Notes under the pieces: model-generated
Databases searched by the model: none
Told to the model about the DNA's origin: nothing
Seen by the model: only the letters and a program-made list of their open reading frames with translations
Program-made: the position numbers and the translations under genes
Part shown: in pieces, positions 22,572 to 31,068 of the stretch
Numbering within the stretch: position 1 is the first letter of the stretch
Layout of the letters: each line of letters starts with the position of its first letter
DNA from: Flavobacterium psychrophilum
Lineage (GTDB): Bacteria; Bacteroidota; Bacteroidia; Flavobacteriales; Flavobacteriaceae
NCBI GenBank assembly: GCA_001708385.1
Contig: CP012388.1
Span: 3,038,001-3,102,000, forward strand
Direction of reading: 5' to 3'
Length of the DNA: 64,000 nt

Positions 22572-23810
22572 TTATTCGATTCTCGGATTATCCTCGTTTA
22601 CAAATTCATTTTCCGATTTTGAGATGACGATAGTTGCAACGCCATTGCCAATAAAATTGGTTAGTGCGCGTGCCTCGCTCATAAATTTATCTACGCCGAG
22701 TAAAAAGGCAAGGCCTTCAACGGGTATTTTGTGTATGGCAGTAAGGGTGGAAGCAAGCACTATAAAGCCACTTCCTGTAACACCGGCAGCACCTTTGGAG
22801 GTTATCATCAGCAGTCCTATAATAGTAAGTATCTCCTGAAAGCTTAAATGAACGTTGTATAGTTGGGCCAGAAAGATCACCGACATCGACAGGTATATTG
22901 ATGTGCCATCCAGGTTAAAAGAATAACCGGTAGGAACTACCAATCCTACAACTGATTTGCTGCAACCCATTTTTTCGAGTTTCTCCATTAGGTTAGGCAG
23001 GGCAGCTTCAGATGATGAGGTGCCTAAAACAATCAGTAATTCGGCTTTAATGTATTTTATAAAATCAATAATGCTGAGTTTGTAATAACGCATTATAGCA
23101 CCCAGAATTACAAAAATGAATATAGCCATTGTAATGTAAACCGTAATCATAAGTTTACCTAACGGAATAAGCGTATGCAGGCCAAATTTACCTACTGTAT
23201 AGGCCATGCCGCCAAAAGCACCAAGAGGAGCTAGATACATTACTATTTTAAGGGCTTTAAAAACATAGTTGGACCAGGTATATAATATGGCAACAGCCTG
23301 CTCTCTTTTTTTGCTATAATTTAAAGCGACCCCTACAAGAATAGCCACTAGCAATACCTGGAGCGTAACATTGTCTAAGAAAAATTGTAACCAGCTAAAA
23401 TTGCTTTCGGCACCGGTATACTGACTCGCGTCCTGAACATCAAGACCTGTTTTGTCAATCTTTCCGGGCTGAATGAGGTACGCCACAGCAACGCCAATAG
23501 CAAGGGCAAAAGTAGTAACGATCTCAAAATAGATTAGTGATTTTATTCCGATGCGACCAACCTTTTTAAGGTCGCCCATACCGCTTATGCCCAAAACAAT
23601 AGTTAGGAATATGATAGGAGCAATAAATATTTTAATGATCTTAATGAAACTATCGCCTATTATTTTCATGTCTACGGCAGTCGCCGGATAAAAATGTCCA
23701 AGCAGTACACCGCACACAATGGCTATCAGTACCCAAAAAGTCAGGTTGGTAACTATTCTGTAAAGCAGGCTTTGCCTGTTCTGGGTGTACGGAGTTAACG
23801 ACTGTTTCAT
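22572..23810 (-). CDS. Dicarboxylate/amino acid:cation symporter (DctA/GltP family)
   Basis: A 412-residue sodium- or proton-coupled transporter of the DAACS family. The serine-rich re-entrant loop LGTSSSEAALPNLMEKLEKMG, here cut as GTSSSEAALPNLM, and the substrate-site helix VVPTGYSFNLDGTSIYLSM contain the family signatures (PTGYSFNLDG). ASKGAAGVTGSGFIVLAST is the second hairpin loop. It imports C4-dicarboxylates or glutamate/aspartate; the arginine that would separate these is not assigned. Start is ATG at 23810. No regulator is adjacent. Confidence 0.93.
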   Translation of the reverse strand: MKQSLTPYTQNRQSLLYRIVTNLTFWVLIAIVCGVLLGHFYPATAVDMKIIGDSFIKIIKIFIAPIIFLTIVLGISGMGDLKKVGRIGIKSLIYFEIVTTFALAIGVAVAYLIQPGKIDKTGLDVQDASQYTGAESNFSWLQFFLDNVTLQVLLVAILVGVALNYSKKREQAVAILYTWSNYVFKALKIVMYLAPLGAFGGMAYTVGKFGLHTLIPLGKLMITVYITMAIFIFVILGAIMRYYKLSIIDFIKYIKAELLIVLGTSSSEAALPNLMEKLEKMGCSKSVVGLVVPTGYSFNLDGTSIYLSMSVIFLAQLYNVHLSFQEILTIIGLLMITSKGAAGVTGSGFIVLASTLTAIHKIPVEGLAFLLGVDKFMSEARALTNFIGNGVATIVISKSENEFVNEDNPRIE

Positions 23811-23847
23811 TGGCCTAATATAGTACTTTTTATGAAGTAAAAAGTAG

Positions 23848-24447
23848 CTAGCCGGCTTTTGAAAACGATATAGGTTGCTGTAAGATAATTAAGAACAAAT
23901 GCATTTTTATCTTCCTTAAAACATCTTTCGCGGCTGCTGTATAAGCGGCAGTATGTTTCGATGCATCTTCGCTAAGTATTCGGGTTAGTTCAGGATGTAT
24001 CCAGTCTTGTTTTTTGCCTAGTAGAAAAAGTGTACGCATGGCATAGGCTTTCGTTGCCACTTTTGTTTTAGGATTGATGAGCCAGTCAAAACAGGCTTCG
24101 GTAATAAGATCTATATGATCCGTATTTAAAAATGAAGGATTGTTTTGATGCTGCTGCACGGCAAACTGACATATTTTGGATATGGGCCGCATAGCGCTTT
24201 CATTTGTCAATTGAGAAAGCGTTGTGCAAAAAGAATCCAAATGATCGCTCAGCCATTCAATCTTTGCTCCAAAAACCAGTTCAGATATCCAGCAGGCTTT
24301 ATGGTGATTCTTGTCTTTTATATCAAAAGCTATAGCAAGTAGCTCAGGTAGCAATGCAGCATTTTTCAAAACCTCTCCCGACAATACATCCCGTATGGGA
24401 CGGTGTGCGGTGCTGCTGGCTATTTGTATGTATAATAACGATTCCAA
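23848..24447 (-). CDS. All-helical HEAT-like protein of unknown function
   Basis: About 200 residues, nearly all predicted helix, with repeated patterns such as KNAALLPELLAIAFDIKD, HKACWISELVF and TKAYAMRTLFLLGKKQDW that resemble HEAT/ARM repeats. Flavobacterial proteins of this appearance are sometimes labelled adenylosuccinate lyase in databases, but no lyase signature is seen here. The start is uncertain: the open frame reaches 24492, but that TTG lies inside a terminator hairpin, so I prefer the TTG at 24447. A TTTG-N22-TATCTTTG promoter-like pair overlaps this start, so an even later one is possible. Confidence 0.6.
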   Translation of the reverse strand: MESLLYIQIASSTAHRPIRDVLSGEVLKNAALLPELLAIAFDIKDKNHHKACWISELVFGAKIEWLSDHLDSFCTTLSQLTNESAMRPISKICQFAVQQHQNNPSFLNTDHIDLITEACFDWLINPKTKVATKAYAMRTLFLLGKKQDWIHPELTRILSEDASKHTAAYTAAAKDVLRKIKMHLFLIILQQPISFSKAG

Positions 24448-24474
24448 AGATATTTTTAGTTTGTTCGAAAAGTA

Positions 24475-24502
24475 CAAAAAAAGCCGGGACAAATGCCCGG
24501 CT
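24475..24502 (-). terminator. Terminator of the T9SS Ig-like protein gene
   Basis: Stem AGCCGGG / CCCGGCT (24482-24488 and 24496-24502) with a 7-base loop, followed on the minus strand by TTTTTTT. Confidence 0.85.
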
Positions 24503-24531
24503 AAAAAAAGAACCTTTGATTGACTAACTGT

Positions 24532-25974
24532 TTATTGCTTTATAAACATTTTCGCAGCCTGAGCTTGCGGTCCGTTTAATTTAACTATATAGGTGCCTGA
24601 AGAAAGATCTTCTACATTGATTGATGTTTCTGTCTGGTCGATTGTTCCTGTTAGTAAAATTTTTCCTGTAATGTCTATAATGCTGTAGTTCGTAACCTGT
24701 GCGTTTTCAGGAACGATCACATTAAGAACACTATTGGCAGGATTTGGATATAGTTTAGTAGCGTTTGCAAGCTGCGGGTTGTTAACACCTAAGAAACAAC
24801 CTTCTTTAGCACTAAGTGTTACCGGATTATCTACAGTGCTCAGGATATTATTTGTACAAACCGTCATTGCGGCATCAAGGTGGTAAACCCCAGGCTCGGT
24901 AGCCGTATAGCTAACGCTGTTTGCATCTTCAATAGCGATCCCGTCTTTAAACCACTGCATGTTGATAAAGTCTTCTTCATTACCAGGTATTGTAAATGTA
25001 ACTGAGTCACCCTCACATACAAAATATACAGCACCTTCATTGGTAACGCCTTCGCTTGGCTCAGAATCAAAAGAAATTGCGATATCGTAACTGCCTACAA
25101 TTAGTTCGTTAGAGGTATATGTTTCACCATCTTTAGTTACCGATACTTTTATCGTGGCATCGCCATATGTTTCCTGATCATAAGCAAACGATGCTACAGT
25201 TGCAGCAGTTATAGCCTCGAACCCTGTTTCTTCTGAAAATTTAGCATACCATTGGTAAGTGTCATATCCTACCGCATTGGTTACAAAAGCTAGTCCGATA
25301 GTTTCCGGACAAAGCATAGTGTCTCCCTGAATAACAAGTGGCGACGGAGTGTTTGGTCCACAATCGTCACTTGCAACAACATTAACAACAGGCGATTTTG
25401 ATGTAGCGTTAGGGCATATTTCAACACCTGCTATTGCATAGTAAACGCCGGGTTCTGTAATTGTATAGGTTAAAGAAGTAGCGCCCTCAATAGGCTCATC
25501 ATTTTTGTACCATTGTGCCGTTACATAAGGTTCCAATACCGTTTGAACTAATTTAGCTCCCGTACACATTACATAGCGCTGTTCTAATGTTTCGTCGTTA
25601 AATTCAAAATGAATATTTCCCTGTAGCTCATTCCTCACGAGAAGACTTGACCAGTTATGGCTGTCAATCTGGATAGCGTTAGATTCAAACGTCTGTCCGT
25701 TTTTTGTAACCACTACTTTTAATAATGCCTGATCGTAAGTATACCAGTCGTATGTAAATGACGCTTCATTTGCTCCATCTATGGCTGCGTATTCATCATT
25801 TAAAAACCAAAACTTCCAGTACCACTGGTATGAGTCGTATTGTGTTTCGTTTGTAATTGTGGCTGTTCCGTTTGTGTACGGACACAACATAACATCGCCT
25901 TCGATCGTAGGATTCTGTGCTCCCACTGCCCATGCAAAAGCAAGGAAAAGAAAAGTGAATAAAGTTGTTTTCAT
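24532..25974 (-). CDS. Secreted protein with duplicated Ig-like region and T9SS type A sorting domain
   Basis: A 480-residue exported protein. The signal peptide covers about residues 1-19 (ending VGAQ). Two related ~190-residue units follow: each has a GD-MLCP start, YD-YQWY, a V-KDG/NG-T strand and then a second Ig-like module with QW-K/FKD, AT/ITEPGVY. The last ~75 residues (LYPNPANSVLNV, then GTYIVKL and KMFIKQ) form the type A sorting domain used by the type IX system to send proteins to the cell surface. No enzyme domain is visible, so it is probably an adhesin-like surface protein. Twin palindromes lie upstream. Confidence 0.88.
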   Translation of the reverse strand: MKTTLFTFLFLAFAWAVGAQNPTIEGDVMLCPYTNGTATITNETQYDSYQWYWKFWFLNDEYAAIDGANEASFTYDWYTYDQALLKVVVTKNGQTFESNAIQIDSHNWSSLLVRNELQGNIHFEFNDETLEQRYVMCTGAKLVQTVLEPYVTAQWYKNDEPIEGATSLTYTITEPGVYYAIAGVEICPNATSKSPVVNVVASDDCGPNTPSPLVIQGDTMLCPETIGLAFVTNAVGYDTYQWYAKFSEETGFEAITAATVASFAYDQETYGDATIKVSVTKDGETYTSNELIVGSYDIAISFDSEPSEGVTNEGAVYFVCEGDSVTFTIPGNEEDFINMQWFKDGIAIEDANSVSYTATEPGVYHLDAAMTVCTNNILSTVDNPVTLSAKEGCFLGVNNPQLANATKLYPNPANSVLNVIVPENAQVTNYSIIDITGKILLTGTIDQTETSINVEDLSSGTYIVKLNGPQAQAAKMFIKQ

Positions 25975-26050
25975 GAGTAGATAGTATATAATTTATTTGT
26001 AGTACAAATTACATTATAAGAATCCTAATACCTTAGTTACAGATACGGAC

Positions 26051-26087
26051 AAAGTGTGACACTTTATTTTTAAAAGTGTGACACTTT
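26051..26087. promoter_or_regulatory. Twin 15-bp palindromes upstream of the T9SS Ig-like gene
   Basis: AAAGTGTGACACTTT occurs twice, at 26051-26065 and 26073-26087. Centres are 22 bp apart, which is two helical turns. They lie 77 bp upstream of the start at 25974 and resemble tandem operator sites. They could alternatively fold as one hairpin downstream of the TonB receptor gene. Confidence 0.65.
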
Positions 26088-26184
26088 TTGTCTATTTATT
26101 TGTTTTTTAGTGCTTTGGTTTATTTGGACTGTATGCAGATCATAAGTTTATCATTAAATTATTTTCGGTAGTTCCTGAAAGAAT

Positions 26185-28380
26185 TTAAAAGTTATAACTA
26201 AACGAAACGTTTCCGTAATAATTTATAGGCATTCCGGGATAATAATATCTGGGAGGCGCACCATTAATTCCTGTCGCATTTACGAGTACCATGCCTGCAT
26301 AATGAGTATTACCAACATTATTTATACCTGCCGATATGTGCGAAGTAAATCCTTTAAATAATTCAAGTCGATATCCGGTTTTCATGTTTAGGAGGCTATA
26401 GCTCTTAGCATAAGCCGAATTAGCATCATTAAGCGGAATATTGTCTACATAGTAAAAATCGGAAGACAGGTATAACCCAAAATTGGTTTCAACAGCGAGT
26501 CCGGCGTTTACCTTATTAGCCGGTACGCCTGTTAGCCTGTTGCCGGAATAATCCACATCGTTATTGACGAACTTTTTAAACTCATAATCGCCAATAGAAG
26601 CTGTTGCGTAGGGCTGAAGCATAAAAGTACGGTTTAGTTGCCAGCGGTAATTGATACTTGCCTCGATACCCTGATGCAATGTTTCACCTGCATTAATGCC
26701 CACGTATTGATCATCGCCCACACGTTGCGCTACCAGCAGGTCGTTTATCTGCATACGATATAATGATACCTCTGCATACAAGTTTCTATTAAGGAAATAG
26801 AATTTTCCACCAACTTCAAAATTATAGCCATTTTCAGGTTTAATGTTAGGGTTTATAGTGCCGTCTGCAGTAAGGGTTTCTTCTATAGATGGTAACGAGA
26901 ACCCACGGCTTACTGATGCATAAATAGTTTGCAGTATTGAAGGCTTAAATAATACCGATAACTGTGACGACCAAATACCATTATAACTATATTCTTCAGA
27001 TGAGGTTGTTTCAGCAGGATAGGTGTTATCCAGTTCAAAATTCGTTTTGTTATAATTTACGCCTGCCTGAACTTCGAATTTTTTAGATAACTGAAACCTT
27101 AGTTGTGCAAATGCATTTATAAAGTCGCGTTTCTGCTCGGTTCCTGTAAGCCTTGCGCCTTCAAGGGAGCCGTTTCCGTTGTTGTCTTCGTAAAGGTTTT
27201 CATAGGTGCCGCCTTTAAATCCATCCTTAAAATATTCAAGTCCGGTAATAAGTTCGGTTTTAATGTTGCCAAGTTTAAAATCACCAAAAAATTGCGTGCG
27301 TGCTCCGTATGCGGTCGTGTTTTGGGTTAAAATGTCAAACGGACGCGGTTCGTAATTCTCTTTGGTATTGATAAAAACAGAGGTCGAATTGCTTAGCCAG
27401 TTTGCAACTTTCCAATCGTATGCCAATCCGCCCAGGTAAGAATTGTATCGCTCATATCCTTTGGATGCCGCCCATGTTGGTGCTGCCCCACGCGGATTAT
27501 TTTCAAACATTTGTTTGCTTATACTGCTTGGAATATAAGCTTTCAGGTAGGTGTAATTTCCAAAGTAGGTAAGTTTGCTGTTCTGGGCTCTGAATAATTC
27601 GCCAGCAAGGGTAACGCCTTCGCGGTTGTAGGCACTGTTTTTTCGGTAACCATCAGTTTCTAACTTATGATAGCTAAGGTTAAGGCTTGCGGTTTCGGTA
27701 TTTAATCCATAGCTAATGGTGTTTTTCATCAACCCGAAAGACCCATGTGTAGTGCTTACGGCTGCGCGGCTTCCTCTAGCTGAAGCTAATTTTGGTTTCA
27801 GCAATAGTGCCCCGCCGAGTCCTGCGCCATATAGGCTCGATAATGGCCCTTTTATAATTTCGACCTGGTCTATAATTTCAAGATCGATATCTTCAATAGT
27901 CGTTTCACTATCTCCCGATGTAAGAGGAATACTTCCGTAAAAAGCCCTTATTTTATTGGTTCCGTAGGGTGTTCGTGCGCCAATACCACGAATAGATATC
28001 CTGTTGGTGTTAATACCGCCCGATTGCATAAAAACACCGGCAACGGTATTTAGTACGGGAGAAATATCAGACAGGTTATTGCGCTGTAAGTCGGCAGTCG
28101 AGAGTATGCTAATTGATGCAGGGGCATTTAGCAGGCTGTCATTAATATGGTAATTACTTATGACAATTTCATTTAATGTGTTTTCAATTTTTATCCCCGT
28201 TACTTTATCCACTATTAGATTGTATCTGTTTCTAGCTTCCTTCTGTGACTTCACTAAGCTGTCATTATATGCTTTTAATGTTTTTAGGGCGATAATTTTT
28301 GTACGGGGAATAGTATCCTGCGCAAAAGTATTCGCAGTTAATAAAATGGGAAGTAACCCTAAAAGTATTTTTTTTATCAT
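26185..28380 (-). CDS. TonB-dependent outer membrane receptor (FecA/catecholate-like)
   Basis: A 731-residue receptor. Signal peptide about 1-20 (ending TFAQ). The plug domain runs from about residue 70 to 190, with PASISILSTADLQRNNL, ISIRGIGARTPYGTNKIRAFY and VEIIKGPLSSLYGAGLGGAL. The barrel ends in NVSFSYNF. It lacks the carboxypeptidase-like N-domain seen in the other receptor of this window and resembles ferric-siderophore or FecA-type receptors in size and plug. Residues 20-65 form an unusual basic, lysine-rich linker. Substrate is not determinable. It is followed by the twin palindromes. Confidence 0.92.
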   Translation of the reverse strand: MIKKILLGLLPILLTANTFAQDTIPRTKIIALKTLKAYNDSLVKSQKEARNRYNLIVDKVTGIKIENTLNEIVISNYHINDSLLNAPASISILSTADLQRNNLSDISPVLNTVAGVFMQSGGINTNRISIRGIGARTPYGTNKIRAFYGSIPLTSGDSETTIEDIDLEIIDQVEIIKGPLSSLYGAGLGGALLLKPKLASARGSRAAVSTTHGSFGLMKNTISYGLNTETASLNLSYHKLETDGYRKNSAYNREGVTLAGELFRAQNSKLTYFGNYTYLKAYIPSSISKQMFENNPRGAAPTWAASKGYERYNSYLGGLAYDWKVANWLSNSTSVFINTKENYEPRPFDILTQNTTAYGARTQFFGDFKLGNIKTELITGLEYFKDGFKGGTYENLYEDNNGNGSLEGARLTGTEQKRDFINAFAQLRFQLSKKFEVQAGVNYNKTNFELDNTYPAETTSSEEYSYNGIWSSQLSVLFKPSILQTIYASVSRGFSLPSIEETLTADGTINPNIKPENGYNFEVGGKFYFLNRNLYAEVSLYRMQINDLLVAQRVGDDQYVGINAGETLHQGIEASINYRWQLNRTFMLQPYATASIGDYEFKKFVNNDVDYSGNRLTGVPANKVNAGLAVETNFGLYLSSDFYYVDNIPLNDANSAYAKSYSLLNMKTGYRLELFKGFTSHISAGINNVGNTHYAGMVLVNATGINGAPPRYYYPGMPINYYGNVSFSYNF

Positions 28381-28403
28381 TGAAGATGATTTGCAGTAAA
28401 AGT

Positions 28404-28431
28404 AAAAAACCTGCAGCCCGAAAGCTGCAGG
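28404..28431 (-). terminator. Terminator of the sugar dehydrogenase-like gene
   Basis: CCTGCAGC / GCTGCAGG (28410-28417 and 28424-28431), followed on the minus strand by TTTTTT. It separates this gene from the TonB receptor gene. Confidence 0.85.
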
Positions 28432-28468
28432 AATTTAAAGTGAATTAATAATTGTAATGTGTTTCATA

Positions 28469-29746
28469 TTATTTGCTGGCAGCCACTCTCCATAACGTGT
28501 TGCCGCTGTCGTCATTTACAAGTAGAGATCCGTCGTTCATAACTGTAACGTCTACAGGGCGACCGTAAGCCTGTGCTTTTTTCTCATCGGCAATAAATCC
28601 GGTTAAAAAATCCTGCGGTTTACCCGATGGTTTGCCATCTTTAAACGGAACGAACAATACCTTATATCCGCTTAATACCGATCTGTTCCACGAACCGTGC
28701 TGACCAACAAAAGCACCGTTTCTGTATTGTGCAGGAAATGCATCCTTGTTGTAAAACGTTAATCCTAACGATGCGGTGTGATTACCCACTGGTACATCCG
28801 GAACTATAGCTTTGGCGACAAGATCTTTGCCCTGTCCTTTCATGCGTGGGTCTTCAATTTGTCCGTAGTAAGAATACGGCCATCCGTAGAAACCACCTTC
28901 TTTAACGCTTGTAATATAATCGGGAACAAGTTCATCGCCCAGTTCATCACGCTCGTTAACGGCTGTCCATAATTCTTTATTGGCAGGATTCCAGTCCATT
29001 CCCACAGGATTACGAAGTCCGCTTGCATAAATGCGCTCACCTGTACCGTCAGGGTTGACTTCTAGAATATTCGCACGGCGAAATTCTGTTTCAATACCAT
29101 GCTCGGCAACATTACTCGCAGAGCCTACCGAGATAAATATTTTAGATCCATCGGCATTTGCCAAAAGATTACGCGTCCAGTGATTGTTATAGCCACCTGC
29201 AGGCAGCTCAACTATTTTTTTAGCTTTATCGGTTGCCAGTTTTGTGTCACCCTGTTTATACGGATAGCGGTAAAGCCCATCGGTATTAGCAACATAAAAA
29301 TAATCCTTAAGTACCAGCATACCGTAAGGCTGGTTAAGCTTTTCTGCAAAAACAGCACGGGTTTCAAAAGTGCCGTCTTTGTTGGTATCCCTAAACATGG
29401 TAATGCGGTCTGCACTACCCGATGTCCCCGACTCGGCTACAAAAATATCGCCGTTAGGTGCTATATATGTGTTACGTGGGTTTTTTAGGTCGCCTGCAAA
29501 TTTGGTAACAGTAAATCCTGCCGGAGCTTTTGGGGTTTGCCCTTCCGGCCAGTCTTTCATGCCGCTACGTTTTGTTACCGATTCTGTCGTGAAAGGAGCA
29601 GGCAGTGTAAGATCGCCAATAGCTGTTTTTACAGTAGTGCTGCCTTCTGCTTTTGCTTCTTGTTTTTCTTCTTTAGAGGGTTCTTTTTTGCATGAGCCAA
29701 GTGCCAAAAGGCCGAGTAGTGAAAGTGAAAATATAGATGTTTTCAT
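28469..29746 (-). CDS. PQQ-dependent sugar dehydrogenase-like (sorbosone dehydrogenase family) lipoprotein
   Basis: A 425-residue protein with a lipoprotein signal (LLALGSCKK, Cys19 acylated), hence membrane-anchored in the periplasm or on the outer membrane. The body is a six-bladed propeller of the sorbosone/glucose dehydrogenase family: NPRNTYIAPNGDIFVAES, NQPYGMLVLKDYFYVAN, SGLRNPVGMDWNPANKELW, and GAFVGQHGSWNRS, which is a typical histidine-containing cofactor segment. It likely oxidises a sugar using PQQ, but the genome window has no pqq genes, so an exogenous cofactor or another role is possible. Confidence 0.85.
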   Translation of the reverse strand: MKTSIFSLSLLGLLALGSCKKEPSKEEKQEAKAEGSTTVKTAIGDLTLPAPFTTESVTKRSGMKDWPEGQTPKAPAGFTVTKFAGDLKNPRNTYIAPNGDIFVAESGTSGSADRITMFRDTNKDGTFETRAVFAEKLNQPYGMLVLKDYFYVANTDGLYRYPYKQGDTKLATDKAKKIVELPAGGYNNHWTRNLLANADGSKIFISVGSASNVAEHGIETEFRRANILEVNPDGTGERIYASGLRNPVGMDWNPANKELWTAVNERDELGDELVPDYITSVKEGGFYGWPYSYYGQIEDPRMKGQGKDLVAKAIVPDVPVGNHTASLGLTFYNKDAFPAQYRNGAFVGQHGSWNRSVLSGYKVLFVPFKDGKPSGKPQDFLTGFIADEKKAQAYGRPVDVTVMNDGSLLVNDDSGNTLWRVAASK

Positions 29747-29888
29747 GGTAGTGAGTAAGTATTAAAATTCTTATGTATCCGAAATTACTTATTTAAATTT
29801 CCAATGCCTTGAGTATTAAATCTATTTTAACATTGATAAATTTATTGGAAAATGAGGTGGCTTATGTAAGGAGCTTATTGGTAATTAG

Positions 29889-29896
29889 TATATTTG
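29889..29896 (+). promoter_or_regulatory. Putative -7 promoter box for the hpt-adk cluster
   Basis: TATATTTG, 36 bases before the GTG start of hpt. No clear -33 TTTG. Confidence 0.45.
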
Positions 29897-29932
29897 CAAA
29901 TTATTCTGTAATCTAATTCGATATATTAAACT

Positions 29933-30463
29933 GTGATACAGCTTCACGACAAACATTTTGTGCCCTTTATAACCGCGGAAGATATTGATGCTGTTATAAC
30001 TAAAATGGCACGCCAGGCAGAAGAAGATTTTAAAGGCGATATCCCTGTGTTTATAGGGGTACTTAACGGATCGTTCATGGTAGTGTCTGATTTTGTAAAG
30101 AAATATACACAGCCTTGCGAGGTAAGTTTTGTAAAGCTTTCTTCGTATGAGGGTACGTCAACCACAAACGAGGTAAAGCAGCTTATAGGGCTTAACCAGA
30201 GCCTTGAAGGCCGAAGTGTGGTAGTTATAGAAGATATAGTAGACACGGGTAATACCGTCGCAGAACTTAAAAAGATTTTTGAAGGGCATAACCTTAAGCA
30301 GCTTAAGATAGCAACATTGTTTTTTAAGCCTGAAGCTTACAAACAGGATATTGCTCTGGATTATATAGGTTTTGAAATTCCCGATAAATTTATAGTGGGC
30401 TATGGCCTTGACTATGACGGATTGGGGAGGAATTTACCGGAAGTTTATCAAGTACAACAATAA
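29933..30463 (+). CDS. hpt: Hypoxanthine phosphoribosyltransferase
   Basis: A 176-residue purine salvage enzyme that joins hypoxanthine or guanine to PRPP. The PRPP-binding motif VVVIEDIVDTGNTV is at about residues 98-111. GDIPVFIGVLNGSFMVVSDF supplies the pyrophosphate loop and PDKFIVGYGLDYDGLGRNLP the C-terminal base-binding segment. The start is GTG at 29933. It is followed after 17 bases by adk. Confidence 0.95.
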   Translation: MIQLHDKHFVPFITAEDIDAVITKMARQAEEDFKGDIPVFIGVLNGSFMVVSDFVKKYTQPCEVSFVKLSSYEGTSTTNEVKQLIGLNQSLEGRSVVVIEDIVDTGNTVAELKKIFEGHNLKQLKIATLFFKPEAYKQDIALDYIGFEIPDKFIVGYGLDYDGLGRNLPEVYQVQQ

Positions 30464-30480
30464 TACAACCTAAATATAAA

Positions 30481-31053
30481 ATGATCAATATTGTCCTATT
30501 CGGAAAGCCGGGTGCAGGAAAAGGCACACAGGCAGAGTTCTTAAAAACAAAATACAGCCTTACGCATATTTCTACCGGCGATATATTTCGCTACAACATT
30601 AAAAACGAAACGCCTCTTGGACTTGAAGCAAAATCTTTTATAAACAAAGGTGAGCTTGTACCTGATGCACTTACTATAAAAATGCTACAGGATGAAATTG
30701 AAAAGAATCCTGACACTAAAGGTTTCCTTTTTGACGGTTTTCCGCGTACTACAGAACAGGCAGATGCTCTTGATGAGTTTCTGAAATCTAAAGGCTGGGA
30801 AGTAACGGCTACTATTGCACTTGAAGCAGACGATGAAATATTGGTAGCACGCCTTCTTGAAAGAGGTAAAACAAGCGGAAGGGCAGACGACCAGGATGAA
30901 GCACTTATCCGTAACCGTTACCAGGAGTATAATGAAAAAACAGCTCCGCTTATTGAATATTACAAAGCTCAGGATAAATTCCACGCTGTTGATGGTATTG
31001 GTGAAATATCAGAAATTACAAGTCGATTAAGTTCAGTAATCGATACGCTCTAA
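30481..31053 (+). CDS. adk: Adenylate kinase
   Basis: A 190-residue short-form adenylate kinase that interconverts AMP and ATP with two ADP. The P-loop is VLFGKPGAGKGTQAEF at residues 4-19. THISTGDIFRYNI and FDGFPRTTEQADAL bind AMP, and LLERGKTSGRADDQDE is the short lid without a zinc finger. It follows hpt by 17 bases and precedes the CNNM-type gene by 15, so all are probably in one transcript. Confidence 0.97.
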   Translation: MINIVLFGKPGAGKGTQAEFLKTKYSLTHISTGDIFRYNIKNETPLGLEAKSFINKGELVPDALTIKMLQDEIEKNPDTKGFLFDGFPRTTEQADALDEFLKSKGWEVTATIALEADDEILVARLLERGKTSGRADDQDEALIRNRYQEYNEKTAPLIEYYKAQDKFHAVDGIGEISEITSRLSSVIDTL

Positions 31054-31068
31054 CTTAAAAATCCACAA

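Noticed and set aside
24448..24492. TTG start at 24492 for the helical protein
   Set aside because: It lies inside the terminator hairpin of the preceding gene, so the mRNA is unlikely to contain it.
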